Below, one piece after another: positions 9,549 through 18,240 of a stretch of 64,000 nt of DNA; position 1 is the stretch's first letter, and every line of letters starts with the position of its first letter. The notes beneath the pieces are model-generated. The model saw only the letters and a list, made by a program, of their open reading frames with translations, was not told where the DNA came from and did not search any database. The DNA is taken from NCBI RefSeq assembly GCF_001428255.1, contig NZ_LMRW01000025.1:186001-250000 (forward strand), in the 5' to 3' direction. This DNA is from Agromyces sp. Soil535. Its GTDB lineage: Bacteria; Actinomycetota; Actinomycetes; Actinomycetales; Microbacteriaceae. Position numbers and translations under genes: made by a program.

Positions 9549-10793
9549 ATGTCGAATCCGAACCCCCCCATCCTCGAGGAAACGCACGTCGGCGGCGGCA
9601 ACGTCAACCCCGTCGAGAACACGTTCACCGACCGCCTGAGCCACGTGCTCGCCGATCTCGGCAAGAACGGCATCTTCATCGCGCTCATCGCGGTGGTGGT
9701 GCTGTTCTCGATCCTCACCAACGGCATCCTGTTGCGGCCTCAGAACATCTCGAACCTGGTCGTGCAGAACGGGTACATCCTCGTGCTCGCGATCGGCATG
9801 GTGATGGTGATCATCGCCGGCCACATCGACCTGTCGGTCGGGTCGGTCGCGGCGTTCGTCGGCGCCTGTTCCGGCGTGTTCGCCGTGCAATGGGGCCTGC
9901 CCTGGTGGCTGTCGGTGATCCTCTCGCTCGGCATCGGCGCGCTCGTCGGCGTGTGGCAGGGCTTCTGGGTCGCCTTCGTTGGCATTCCAGCGTTCATCGT
10001 GACCTTGGCCGGCATGCTCATCTTCCGCGGCCTCGCGCTCGTCGTGCTCGGCAACGCGAACATCGGCTCGTTCCCCGCGGAGTACCGCGCCCTCGGCAAC
10101 GGCTTCCTCTCCGACGTGTTCGGCGACTTCGAGATCGACCCGCTCACGCTCGGCGTCGGCGCCCTCGCGATCGTCATCCTCATCGTGCAGCAGGTGCGCA
10201 CCCGCCGCGGCCGCCAGAAGTACGGCCAGGACGTCGAGCCCATGGCGTGGTTCATCACCAAGCTCGTGCTCGTGTCGGCGGCGATCGGCTTCTTCGCCTA
10301 CTCGCTCGCCTCGTACAAGGGCATCCCGGTCACGCTCATCATCCTCGCCGTGCTCGTGCTCGTGTACGGCATCGTGATGAACCGCACGGTGTTCGGCCGC
10401 CACATCTACGCCATCGGCGGCAACCGCCACGCCGCGGAGCTGTCGGGCATCAAGACGCGCCGCGTCGACTTCTGGCTGTTCGTCAACATGGGCGTGCTCG
10501 CCGCGCTCGCCGGCCTCATCTTCACCGCGCGCCTGAACCTTGCAGGTCCGAAGGCCGGCGACGGCTTCGAGCTCGAGGCGATCTCGGCGGCGTTCATCGG
10601 CGGCGCGGCCGTGCAGGGCGGTGTCGGCACGATCGGCGGCGCGATCGTCGGTGGCCTGATCATCGGCGTGCTCAACAACGGCATGTCGATCCTCGGCATC
10701 GGCATCGAGTGGCAGCAGGCCGTGAAGGGCCTCGTGCTGCTTCTCGCGGTGGCGTTCGACGTGTACAACAAGCGTCGTTCCGGCGGCCAGTAG
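9549..10793 (+). CDS. mmsB: Multiple-monosaccharide ABC transporter permease
   Basis: 414 aa, ATG 9549 after CAGGAGACACC. It is a CUT2-family (MglC/XylH-type) permease. A 35-residue hydrophilic N-terminus is followed by many hydrophobic segments with the family's GHIDLSVGSV near the first third and AISAAFIGGAAVQGGVGTIGG near the end. The length above 400 aa is typical of the GguB/MmsB branch, which has a longer central loop (here RTRRGRQKYGQDVEP). It is the last gene of the first transcription unit; a perfect palindrome follows. Confidence 0.92.
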   Translation: MSNPNPPILEETHVGGGNVNPVENTFTDRLSHVLADLGKNGIFIALIAVVVLFSILTNGILLRPQNISNLVVQNGYILVLAIGMVMVIIAGHIDLSVGSVAAFVGACSGVFAVQWGLPWWLSVILSLGIGALVGVWQGFWVAFVGIPAFIVTLAGMLIFRGLALVVLGNANIGSFPAEYRALGNGFLSDVFGDFEIDPLTLGVGALAIVILIVQQVRTRRGRQKYGQDVEPMAWFITKLVLVSAAIGFFAYSLASYKGIPVTLIILAVLVLVYGIVMNRTVFGRHIYAIGGNRHAAELSGIKTRRVDFWLFVNMGVLAALAGLIFTARLNLAGPKAGDGFELEAISAAFIGGAAVQGGVGTIGGAIVGGLIIGVLNNGMSILGIGIEWQQAVKGLVLLLAVAFDVYNKRRSGGQ

Positions 10794-10807
10794 GGTGTGG
10801 TGACCCT

Positions 10808-10841
10808 GAAGAGGGCGGATGCCGCGGCATCCGCCCTCTTC
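10808..10841 (+). terminator. Perfect 34-bp palindrome after mmsB
   Basis: From GAAGAGGGCGGATGCC to its exact complement, with no unpaired base, 14 nt after the mmsB stop. No T-run follows, as is usual for actinobacterial terminators. Its centre is the family-typical word GGATGCCGCGGCATCC. Confidence 0.7.
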
Positions 10842-10883
10842 GCCGTTCCCGGCCGTGGTCGTGGTGGCAGGGACCGGAGGCCC

Positions 10884-11092
10884 AGCGGATGCCGCGTGCG
10901 GAGTGTCCGGGCCGCCCTCCGGCCCTGACCTCGCCCCAGCCCACCGCTCGCCGCTGCCTCGCAGGAGGGAGCAACGCAGGAACTTCTGGCGTGCTCGCGG
11001 CAGTTCGCGGCCCTGGCCGGCGGCGTGTCCCGCCACTCTTCCTGCAGTTGGTCATGGAGCGAGCGGATGCCGCGTGCGGAGTGTCCGGGCCG
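10884..11092 (+). repeat. 31-bp direct repeat in the araD2 upstream region
   Basis: An exact 31-bp sequence, starting agcggatgccgcgtgcggag, occurs at 10884-10914 and at 11062-11092, 178 bp apart. The second copy ends 2 bp before the predicted -35 box of the araD2 promoter. No gene is seen in 10842-11094. Confidence 0.75.
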
Positions 11093-11094
11093 GC

Positions 11095-11146
11095 TTGAGC
11101 GAAGGCTTCGTTAGCGCTAACATCTTGGTTCGTTAGCGCTAACGAA
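11095..11146 (+). promoter_or_regulatory. Promoter with two LacI-type operators for the araD2-kinase-araA-lacI unit
   Basis: TTGAGC (11095-11100) and TAACAT (11118-11123) are spaced by 17 bp. GTTAGCGCTAAC at 11110-11121 overlaps the -10, and the perfect 18-bp palindrome TTCGTTAGCGCTAACGAA at 11129-11146 covers the start point. The core TTAGCGCTAA is a classical LacI/GalR-type operator. Confidence 0.8.
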
Positions 11147-11168
11147 ACGCCATGACGAAGGAGTCTCC

Positions 11169-11249
11169 GTGCCGGACCAGGATCAGCACGTGATCGGTGT
11201 CGACGACGGCACGCTGTCGGGGCGGGCCGACCGGGCGGTGGCGGCGTGA
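11169..11249 (+). pseudogene. 26-codon remnant of ribulokinase araB used as leader of araD copy 2
   Basis: GTG 11169 follows GAAGGAG (11157-11163) with proper spacing. The peptide contains HVIGVDDGTLSGRA, which corresponds to the conserved N-terminal phosphate-binding strand of AraB ribulokinases (usually [YH]V[VI]GVDFGTLSGRA). After six more codons the frame ends in TGA at 11247-11249, overlapping the araD GTG (11246) by 4 nt. This is what a deletion of nearly all of araB, joining its start to the araD 5' end, would leave. The Phe of the DFGT motif is now Asp and no kinase activity is possible. The remnant probably survives because its ribosome-binding site serves araD by coupling. Confidence 0.7.
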
Positions 11250-11965
11250 GCGGCACGGCCCACGAGTTCGCGCCCGAGGTCGAGGCGGCGATCGCGCAGG
11301 TGCGCGAAGACGTCGCGAAGCTGCACGGCGAACTGATCCGCTACGGGCTCGTCGTCTGGACTGGCGGCAACGTCTCGGGCCGCGTGCCCGGCGCCGACCT
11401 GTTCGTGATCAAGCCGTCGGGCGTCTCGTACGACGAGCTCGTACCCGAGAACATGATCCTCTGCGACCTCGACGGCAACGTGATCCCGGGCACGCCCGGC
11501 TCCGATCGCAGCCCGTCGAGCGACACCGCGGCGCACGCCTACGTGTACCGGCATATGCCCGCGATCGGCGGCGTCGTACACACCCACTCGACCTTCGCGG
11601 TCGCCTGGGCGGCGCGTGGCGAGGAGATCCCGTGCGTCATCACGGCGATGGCCGACGAGTTCGGCGGGCCGATCCCGATCGGCCCGTTCGCGATCATCGG
11701 CGACGACTCGATCGGCCGCGGCATCGTCGACACCCTCACGGGCCACCGTTCCCGCGCGGTCCTCATGCGCAACCATGGTCCGTTCACGATCGGCGCGAAC
11801 GCGAAGGACGCGGTCAAGGCCGCCGTCATGGTCGAGGATGTCGCGCGCACCGTGCACTTCGCCCGCGAGGCCGGCCCGCTCGTGCCGATCCCGCAGGACG
11901 CGATCGACCGTCTCTACGACCGATACCAGAACGTCTATGGCCAGAACGGAGATGCACGCCGATGA
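11246..11965 (+). CDS. araD: L-ribulose-5-phosphate 4-epimerase, copy 2
   Basis: 239 aa from GTG 11246. It has the class II aldolase/AraD features GGVVHTHST and [18 protein letters not shown] and differs from copy 1 mainly at the N-terminus and in scattered conservative positions. Its codon use is that of the surrounding genes. The stop overlaps the kinase ATG (11962) by 4 nt, so araD, kinase and araA form one translationally coupled operon. This copy sits with the kinase and isomerase and is therefore the likely main epimerase of L-arabinose catabolism. Confidence 0.92.
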   Translation: MSGTAHEFAPEVEAAIAQVREDVAKLHGELIRYGLVVWTGGNVSGRVPGADLFVIKPSGVSYDELVPENMILCDLDGNVIPGTPGSDRSPSSDTAAHAYVYRHMPAIGGVVHTHSTFAVAWAARGEEIPCVITAMADEFGGPIPIGPFAIIGDDSIGRGIVDTLTGHRSRAVLMRNHGPFTIGANAKDAVKAAVMVEDVARTVHFAREAGPLVPIPQDAIDRLYDRYQNVYGQNGDARR

Positions 11966-13578
11966 CCGAGTCCACGAGTCCGCAGACAGAGGCCGATGCG
12001 CGGGCGACGATCCTCGCGGGACGCACGTCGCTCGGCATCGAATTCGGTTCGACCCGCATCAAGGCGTGCCTGGTCGGCGAGGATCCGACCGACGTACTCG
12101 CCGTCGGCAGCCACGAGTGGGAGAACCGGTTCGTCGACCGCGTCTGGACCTATTCAATGGAGGACGTCTGGTCGGGACTCCAGGCGGCGTACGCCGACCT
12201 CGTCGCCGACGTGCGACGCCGCCACGACGTGCAGCCGCAGACGTTCGGCGCGATCGGCGTGTCGGCGATGATGCACGGCTACCTCGCGTTCGACGAGGGC
12301 GACGAGCTGCTCGTGCCGTTCCGCACGTGGCGCAACACGTCGACCGGGGTGGCCGCCGCCGAGCTCAGCGAGCAGTTCGGCCTCAACATCCCGCTTCGGT
12401 GGTCGATCGCCCACCTGTACCAGGCCGTCCTCGATGAGGAGCCGCATGTCCCGCAGATCGCGTTCCTCACCACGCTCGCCGGCTACGTGCACTGGCAGCT
12501 CACCGGCCGCAAAGCGATCGGCGTGGGCGACGCGTCGGGGATGTTCCCGATCGATTCCGCGACGAACGACTACGACGTGCCGTTGCTCGAGGTGTTCGAC
12601 CGGCTCGTTGCGGACCGCGCGCCCGGACTGCACCTCGTCGAGCTGCTCCCCGAGGTGCTGCCGGCCGGCCGGCCGGCCGGGGAGCTGACCGCCGAGGGCG
12701 CCGCGCTTCTGGACCCGTCGGGCACGCTCCGGCCCGGAGCCGCGCTGTGCCCGCCCGAAGGCGACGCCGGCACCGGCATGGTCGCGACCTGCTCGGTCGC
12801 GCCCCGGACCGGCAACGTCAGTGCCGGCACGAGCATCTTCGCGATGGTCGTGCTGGAGCGGCCGCTCGAGCACGCCCACCACGAGCTCGACGTGGTCACG
12901 ACGCCGGCGGGCGATCCCGTGGCGATGGTGCACTGCAACAACGGCGCGAGCGAATTGGCGGCTTGGGCGGGCGTGTTCGCGCGGTTCGCCGCCGTCGCCG
13001 GTCTCTCGGTCGACACCGATGTCGTGTTCGAGGCGCTCTTCCGCGAGGCGCTCGACGGCGAGCCCGACGCTGGCGGATTGCTGGCGTACAACCATCTCGC
13101 GGGAGAGCCGATCGCGGGCCTCGCCGAGGGCCGGCCCATGATCGTCCGCACCCCCGACAGCCGACTCACGCTCGCGAACTTCATGCGTGCGCAGCTGTAC
13201 GGCGTGTACGGCACGCTCGCGCTCGGCATGCGGGTGCTCGCCGACGAAGGCGTCGAACTCGACCGGATGTTCGCCCATGGCGGCATCTTCCGCACCGCCG
13301 GCGTCGCCCAGCGCCTGCTGGCGGGCGCCCTCGACGCGCCGGTCGCCGTCGGCGAGACGGCCTCCGAGGGCGGCGCCTGGGGCATCGCGGTACTGGCGTC
13401 CTACCTGTCGGCGGCCTCCGAGGTCGACCTCGGCACGTACCTGAGCGAGCGGGTCTTCGCGGATGCCGCGTTCGACACCGTCGACCCCGTCGCCGAGGAC
13501 GTCGCCGGGTTCTCGGCATTCCTCGACCACTATCGGGCGGGCCTGGCCGTCGAGGCGGCCGCCGTCGAAGCGCTGTGA
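11962..13578 (+). CDS. FGGY-family carbohydrate kinase, probable non-AraB ribulokinase
   Basis: 538 aa from ATG 11962. It has the FGGY actin-like fold: N-terminal phosphate loop [22 protein letters not shown]/adenosine-side motifs [14 protein letters not shown] and [22 protein letters not shown] in the C-terminal half. It lacks the AraB-type G.DFGT.SGR start and is of the distinct FGGY subgroup found beside araA and araD in some Firmicutes and actinobacteria. By position between araD and araA it most likely phosphorylates L-ribulose. With the AraB remnant just upstream, it seems to have replaced the classical ribulokinase. Function is inferred from context. Confidence 0.85.
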   Translation: MTESTSPQTEADARATILAGRTSLGIEFGSTRIKACLVGEDPTDVLAVGSHEWENRFVDRVWTYSMEDVWSGLQAAYADLVADVRRRHDVQPQTFGAIGVSAMMHGYLAFDEGDELLVPFRTWRNTSTGVAAAELSEQFGLNIPLRWSIAHLYQAVLDEEPHVPQIAFLTTLAGYVHWQLTGRKAIGVGDASGMFPIDSATNDYDVPLLEVFDRLVADRAPGLHLVELLPEVLPAGRPAGELTAEGAALLDPSGTLRPGAALCPPEGDAGTGMVATCSVAPRTGNVSAGTSIFAMVVLERPLEHAHHELDVVTTPAGDPVAMVHCNNGASELAAWAGVFARFAAVAGLSVDTDVVFEALFREALDGEPDAGGLLAYNHLAGEPIAGLAEGRPMIVRTPDSRLTLANFMRAQLYGVYGTLALGMRVLADEGVELDRMFAHGGIFRTAGVAQRLLAGALDAPVAVGETASEGGAWGIAVLASYLSAASEVDLGTYLSERVFADAAFDTVDPVAEDVAGFSAFLDHYRAGLAVEAAAVEAL

Positions 13579-13624
13579 CCACGCGCACCCCCGATCAATC
13601 GAACGCCGCACCAAGGAGACACGT

Positions 13625-15148
13625 ATGACCCGCACCCCGCTCACCACCTCCCTCGACCACTACGAGGTCTGGTTCCTCACGGGAAGCCAGCACCTCTACG
13701 GCGAGGAGACCCTTCGGCAGGTCGCCGCGCAGTCGCAGGCGATCGCCGAGACGCTCGATGCGGCATCCGGCGTGCCCGTGAAGGTCGTGTGGATGCCGGT
13801 GCTCACCGACTCCGCCGCCATCAAGCGTGTCGCGCTCGAGGCCAACGCCGTCGAGAACGTGATCGGTGTCGTCGCGTGGATGCACACCTTCAGCCCGGCG
13901 AAGATGTGGATCGCCGGCCTCGACGCGCTGCAGAAGCCACTCGCGCACCTGCACACCCAGGCGAACGTCGAGCTGCCGTGGGGCGAGATCGACTTCGACT
14001 TCATGAACCTCAACCAGGCCGCGCACGGCGACCGCGAGTTCGGGTACATCCAGACCCGCCTCGGAGTGCCCCGCAAGACGATCGTCGGCCACGCGTCCGA
14101 CCCGCGCGTGCAGCGCGAGCTCGGCACCTGGCAGCGCGCGGGTGCCGGCCTCGCGGCATCCCGCAGCCTGAAGCTCGCCCGCTTCGGCGACAACATGCGC
14201 TACGTCGCGGTGACCGAGGGCGACAAGACCGAGGCCGAGCTGCGGTTCGGCGTGCAGGTGAACACGTGGGGCGTGAACGAGCTCGCCGAAGCGGTGTCCG
14301 CGGCATCCGACGCCGAGGTCGACCTCCTCGTCGCCGAGTACGAGGATCTCTACGAGGTGGTGCCCGAGCTGCGTCGCGGCGGCGACCGTCACCAGTCGCT
14401 GCGCGACGGCGCCGCGATCGAGCTCGGCCTGCGGTCGTTCCTCGAGGAGGGCGGTTTCGGCGCCTTCACCACGAGCTTCGAGGACCTCGGCGCGCTCAAG
14501 CAGCTGCCCGGCCTCGCCGTGCAGCGGCTCATGGCCGAGGGCTACGGCTTCGGCGCGGAGGGCGACTGGAAGACCGCCGTGCTCGTGCGCATCGCGAACG
14601 TGATGGGTGCCGGCCTGCCCGGCGGCGCGTCGCTCATGGAGGACTACACGTACGACCTCACGCCCGGCGACGAGCTCATCCTCGGCGCGCACATGCTCGA
14701 GGTGTCGCCGTCGCTGACGACCGCGAAGCCGACCCTCGAGGTGCACCCGCTCGGCATCGGCGGCAAGGAGGACCCGGTGCGCCTGGTCTTCACCGCCGAC
14801 CCGGGTCCCGCGGTCGTCGTCGCGATGAGCGACATGCGCGACCGGTTCCGCCTCACGGCGAACGTGGTGGAGAACGTCACGCCGCGGCATCCGCTGCCGA
14901 ACCTCCCCGTCGGCCGCGCGGTCTGGAAGCCCGCCCCTGACTTCCAGACGAGTGCCGCGGCGTGGCTCACCGCCGGCGCCGCCCACCACACCGTCATGTC
15001 GACTGCGGTCGGCGTCGACGTCTTCCGCGACTTCGCCGAGCTGGCGAAGGTCGAGCTGCTCGTCATCGACGAGCACACCACGCTGCCCGACTTCCAGCGC
15101 GAGGTGCGCTGGAACCAGGCCTACTACCGCCTGGCACAGGGCCTGTGA
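13625..15148 (+). CDS. araA: L-arabinose isomerase
   Basis: 507 aa from ATG 13625 with AAGGAG at 13612-13617. It converts L-arabinose to L-ribulose (Mn-dependent, cytoplasmic), the first step of the pathway. Clear family stretches are [15 protein letters not shown] at the N-terminus, [51 protein letters not shown] with the catalytic Glu region, and MEDYTYDL. The length equals that of known AraA. It is third in the araD2-kinase-araA-lacI operon. Confidence 0.97.
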   Translation: MTRTPLTTSLDHYEVWFLTGSQHLYGEETLRQVAAQSQAIAETLDAASGVPVKVVWMPVLTDSAAIKRVALEANAVENVIGVVAWMHTFSPAKMWIAGLDALQKPLAHLHTQANVELPWGEIDFDFMNLNQAAHGDREFGYIQTRLGVPRKTIVGHASDPRVQRELGTWQRAGAGLAASRSLKLARFGDNMRYVAVTEGDKTEAELRFGVQVNTWGVNELAEAVSAASDAEVDLLVAEYEDLYEVVPELRRGGDRHQSLRDGAAIELGLRSFLEEGGFGAFTTSFEDLGALKQLPGLAVQRLMAEGYGFGAEGDWKTAVLVRIANVMGAGLPGGASLMEDYTYDLTPGDELILGAHMLEVSPSLTTAKPTLEVHPLGIGGKEDPVRLVFTADPGPAVVVAMSDMRDRFRLTANVVENVTPRHPLPNLPVGRAVWKPAPDFQTSAAAWLTAGAAHHTVMSTAVGVDVFRDFAELAKVELLVIDEHTTLPDFQREVRWNQAYYRLAQGL

Positions 15149-15158
15149 GACGGTTCCG

Positions 15159-16262
15159 ATGACCGACACGGATGCCGCGCATGAGGCGGATGCCACACGC
15201 GAGGCCTCCGTGTCGGACCAGGTGAGCCCGTCGGGCCCCCCGGCCCCCGACGTCGACGAGCCGGTGGGCGTGCCCACCATGTTCGACGTAGCCCGCCGGG
15301 CCGGCGTTTCGCATCAGACGGTCTCGCGGGTGCTCAACGACCTCACGGGCGTGGCCGCGTCGACGAGGCTGCGTGTGGAGCAGGCGATCGCCGAGCTCAA
15401 CTACACGCCGTCGCCGACCGCCCGTGCCATGGCGAGGCGCCGATCGGGGTTGATCGGACTCATACAGGCGGGTCGGCCCGACTACGGCCCGTCGAACGCG
15501 GCGCTCGGCTTCAACGAGGCCGCCCGCGACGCGGGCTACACCGTCAGCCAGGTGAGCATGCGCTCCCTCGACGCGAGCTCGCTCACGCAGGCCGTGCACC
15601 GCCTGGCACTGCAGCGCGCGGAGGCGATCGTGCTCATCTCGGGCGAGCGCGAGGGCGTGGAGGTGCTGCGCGGGATCGACGCCGGCGTGCCGCTCGTGGC
15701 GGTGGCATCCGAGGACGAGCCCGGCATGCACCGCGTCTCGATGGACCAGTACCAAGGCGCGGTGCGGGCGACCGAGCACCTCATCGGGCTCGGGCACCAG
15801 GAGATCCGGCACGTCGCCGGGCCGGCGGACTCGATGGATGCCGCGGAGCGCCTCCGCGGCTGGGCCGACGCCATGCGCGCCCACGGGCTCGATCCGCGTG
15901 AACCGGCGGAGGGCGACTGGCTCGCGGCATCCGGATACGCCCTCGGACGGGAGCTCGCCGACGACGCGACAGTGACGGCCGTCTTCGTCGGCAACGACCA
16001 GATGTCGATCGGACTGCTGCACGCATGCCGGGAGGCGGGGGTGCGAGTGCCCGAGGACCTCAGCGTGATCGGCTTCGACGACATCCCCGAGGCGGCATAC
16101 TTCGCGCCGCCGCTCACGACCATGCGCCAGGACTTCGAGGGGCTCGGCCGCGACATCATGGCCACGGTGCTCGATGTGCTGCGCGACGAGCCGTCGGCGC
16201 CCGACCGCACCGCTCGGGTGCCCGAGCTGGTCGTGCGCGCGAGCACTGCGCCACGGGGCTGA
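15159..16262 (+). CDS. LacI-family transcriptional regulator 2
   Basis: 367 aa from ATG 15159, 10 nt after araA. About 45 disordered residues precede the helix-turn-helix TMFDVARRAGVSHQTVSRVLNDLTGV. The effector domain (FVGNDQMSIGLLHACREAG, IGFDDIPEAAYFAPPLTT) matches the two other LacI proteins here. As the last gene of the operon controlled by the TTAGCGCTAA sites it is the best candidate for the repressor that binds them, giving feedback control by an arabinose-derived inducer. Confidence 0.9.
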   Translation: MTDTDAAHEADATREASVSDQVSPSGPPAPDVDEPVGVPTMFDVARRAGVSHQTVSRVLNDLTGVAASTRLRVEQAIAELNYTPSPTARAMARRRSGLIGLIQAGRPDYGPSNAALGFNEAARDAGYTVSQVSMRSLDASSLTQAVHRLALQRAEAIVLISGEREGVEVLRGIDAGVPLVAVASEDEPGMHRVSMDQYQGAVRATEHLIGLGHQEIRHVAGPADSMDAAERLRGWADAMRAHGLDPREPAEGDWLAASGYALGRELADDATVTAVFVGNDQMSIGLLHACREAGVRVPEDLSVIGFDDIPEAAYFAPPLTTMRQDFEGLGRDIMATVLDVLRDEPSAPDRTARVPELVVRASTAPRG

Positions 16263-16330
16263 GCCCGGTCCGGGCCGCACGGCTCGCGTCGCACCCACGC
16301 GATCGGCGCAGCGAGCCGCGGCGCGCCGGG

Positions 16331-16705
16331 CTACTCGGCCCTTTGGATCTCCTGCAGCGTCCAGCGGTTGCCGTCGGGGTCGGTGACGCTCACGAAGCGG
16401 CCCCATGGCTGCTCGTCGACGCCCTCCGCGTCGACCCCCTTCGCGCGCAGGTCGGCGAGCACGGCGTCGGCATCGGGGATCACGACCTGGATGCTGTCCT
16501 GCTGCCCCGGCTGCATGGTGCCGCCGAGCCCCGTGCCGATCGCGATCGAGCACGCGGATCCCGGAGGCGTGAGCTGCACGAAGCGCATCTCGTCGCTGAC
16601 CTGGAAGTCGTGGTCGGCATTGAAGCCGAGCTTGTCGACGTAGAACGCCTTCGCACGGTCGACATCGCTGACGGGCACGTGGATGAGTTCGATCTTCCAG
16701 TCCAT
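16331..16705 (-). CDS. VOC-superfamily (glyoxalase-like) protein
   Basis: 124 aa, ATG at 16705 with GAGGAAGG upstream. It is a single vicinal-oxygen-chelate module of two beta-alpha-beta-beta-beta units: KIELIHVPVSDVDRAKAFYVDKLGFNADHDF at the N-terminus and WGRFVSVTDPDGNRWTLQEI at the C-terminus, where Asp/Asn replace the usual metal Glu. Such proteins may be dioxygenases, resistance proteins or isomerases. No reaction can be assigned. Confidence 0.85.
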   Translation of the reverse strand: MDWKIELIHVPVSDVDRAKAFYVDKLGFNADHDFQVSDEMRFVQLTPPGSACSIAIGTGLGGTMQPGQQDSIQVVIPDADAVLADLRAKGVDAEGVDEQPWGRFVSVTDPDGNRWTLQEIQRAE

Positions 16706-16739
16706 GATGGGCCTTCCTCGGTGAGGGTCTTCGATGGCG

Positions 16740-16760
16740 CGATTCGACTCGATCGAATCG
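16740..16760 (+). promoter_or_regulatory. Short palindrome upstream of the VOC gene
   Basis: CGATTCGA and TCGAATCG are perfect 8-bp arms around a 5-nt spacer, 35 bp upstream of the minus-strand VOC start. A repressor site is possible; no cognate regulator is adjacent. Confidence 0.35.
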
Positions 16761-16885
16761 TCATGCCATCAGGCTAGGCAAAATAGCGGTCGGTTCCTGT
16801 CCGCTAAAGAGCACGTCTTCCCTTCGTCATCTTGGCACCCGCTCGTCACGTGACGGCCGCGCGGCGCGATGCGAGGATGGACGAC

Positions 16886-17461
16886 ATGGCACTGCATATC
16901 ACCGGAGACACCGCGGCCGACGAGCTGCTCAGCACCGACGCGTTCGCCCTCCTCACCGGCATGCTGCTCGACCAGCAGGTCCCGATGGAGACGGCCTTCG
17001 CCGGGCCGCTCAAGATCAAGCAGCGGGTCGGTTCCATCGACCCCGTGACCGTTGCCGGTTACGACCCCGAGCGCTTCGTCGAGGTGTTCAAGCAGACGCC
17101 GGCGGTGCACCGCTTCCCGGGCTCGATGGCCGGGCGAGTGCAGTCGCTCGCACAGGCGGTCGTCGACGACTGGCGCGCGGATGCCTCCGCGATCTGGACC
17201 CAGGGCGATCCCAACGGTGCCGAGGTGCTGAAGCGGCTCAAGGGGCTGCCCGGCTTCGGCGAACAGAAGGCGAAGATCTTCCTTGCCCTGCTCGGCAAGC
17301 AGGTCGGCCTGAACGCGCCGGGCTGGCGCGAGGCCGCGGGTGCGTACGGCGAGGACGGATATCACCGTTCCGTCGCCGACATCACCGATCCCGAGTCGCT
17401 CGCCAAGGTGCGCGCCACGAAGCAGGCGGCGAAGGCAGCGGCCAAGTCCGCGAAGGGCTGA
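16886..17461 (+). CDS. HhH-GPD-type base-excision repair protein
   Basis: 191 aa from ATG 16886, chosen because GAGG (16873-16876) is 9 nt upstream and family members begin MALHITGD. The HhH-GPD fold is visible: FALLTGMLLDQQVPMETAFAGP at the N-terminus and the helix-hairpin-helix LKGLPGFGEQKAKIFLALLGKQVG near residue 130. The C-terminus is a lysine/alanine-rich tail (KQAAKAAAKSAKG) that may bind DNA. Members of this actinobacterial group are probable DNA glycosylases; substrate unknown. Confidence 0.85.
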   Translation: MALHITGDTAADELLSTDAFALLTGMLLDQQVPMETAFAGPLKIKQRVGSIDPVTVAGYDPERFVEVFKQTPAVHRFPGSMAGRVQSLAQAVVDDWRADASAIWTQGDPNGAEVLKRLKGLPGFGEQKAKIFLALLGKQVGLNAPGWREAAGAYGEDGYHRSVADITDPESLAKVRATKQAAKAAAKSAKG

Positions 17462-17519
17462 GTCGGCACTGGGCGCCAGCCGCAGCCGCCCAGCCCCACT
17501 GCCGTCCACGGTCGCCGAT

Positions 17520-17692
17520 CGAAGCTTGCGACGACAGCCACCAGCCGCCGACCACAGCCGCCGAAGCTAGCAGCCAGCAGCCGCCGCCGAAGCTAGCCGC
17601 CGCCGCCGAAGGCCACTAGCCGCCGCCGGAAACCACCAGCCGCCGACCGCAGCCGCCACTTCCGGCCGCCAGGTGCCGACCACCGACCGCTG
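17520..17692 (+). repeat. GCC-rich low-complexity stretch
   Basis: The region is built of agccgccg, agcagccag and gaagctag(c) words repeated irregularly. It is not coding as far as I can see and lies between the HhH-GPD gene and the 8-bp array. Confidence 0.6.
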
Positions 17693-17740
17693 AAGGCTTG
17701 TTCGCGCGCGCCGGATGGTGTTTCCCTCTCCACAAGCTGC

Positions 17741-17892
17741 GGCACTTCGGCACTTCGGCACTTCGGCACTTCGGCACCACGGCACTGCGGCACTGCGGCA
17801 CTGCGGCACTGCGGCACTGCGGCACTGCGGCACTTCGGCGCCTCGACCCTCCAGCGCATCGACACCTCGGCACGTCAACACCTCGACGCCGC
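17741..17892 (+). repeat. Tandem array with 8-bp period
   Basis: Nineteen consecutive 8-bp units: four ggcacttc, one ggcaccac, six ggcactgc, one ggcacttc, then about seven diverged units (ggcgcctc, gaccctcc, agcgcatc, gacacctc, ggcacgtc, aacacctc, gacgccgc). The period is not a multiple of three, and the frames across it read only His-Phe-Gly-Thr-type shadows. A small array of the same period and units lies at 24573-24612. The remaining intergenic DNA from 17893 to 18117 shows no gene. Confidence 0.85.
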
Positions 17893-18117
17893 GGCATCGT
17901 TCGACGCCGGCAACCTTCACACCGCGCCGCGTCGTACAGCCGCCGATGATGGCATACGTTCGATGCGATTTGAGCGCTCACATCCGCAACGGGCACGGCC
18001 AGCGCCCGACGCAACGCGCGACTCGTCGGCATCATGCGACGATTGCCCTGATCCGCGCCCAGAGCCGTGCGTGCGCGGGCAAACACGGGCGTTATGCATC
18101 CGTTATCAAAATTGGAC

Positions 18118-18147
18118 TTGTGAGCGCTAACAAGTGAGCGCTAACAT
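18118..18147 (+). promoter_or_regulatory. ytfQ promoter with two LacI-type operators
   Basis: TTGTGA (18118-18123), 18-bp spacer, TAACAT (18142-18147). The near-palindrome TTGTGAGCGCTAACAA (18118-18133) covers the -35 and GTGAGCGCTAAC (18134-18145) runs into the -10. The same arrangement recurs at 62541-62570. Confidence 0.75.
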
Positions 18148-18240
18148 CCTGAATGCGGCCAGGATGATCTGGCCGCCCGGCGCACCAGGAACGCAGCAAC
18201 GCAGACGCCGCCGGCACCACGAACAAGGAGGTTCACACTG

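Noticed and set aside
16331..16705. Glyoxalase I or a specific resistance protein
   Set aside because: Single VOC module with an incomplete metal-ligand set; no specific function can be claimed.
17741..17892. Possible CRISPR array
   Set aside because: Units are 8 bp, contiguous and without spacers; no cas genes are in the window.
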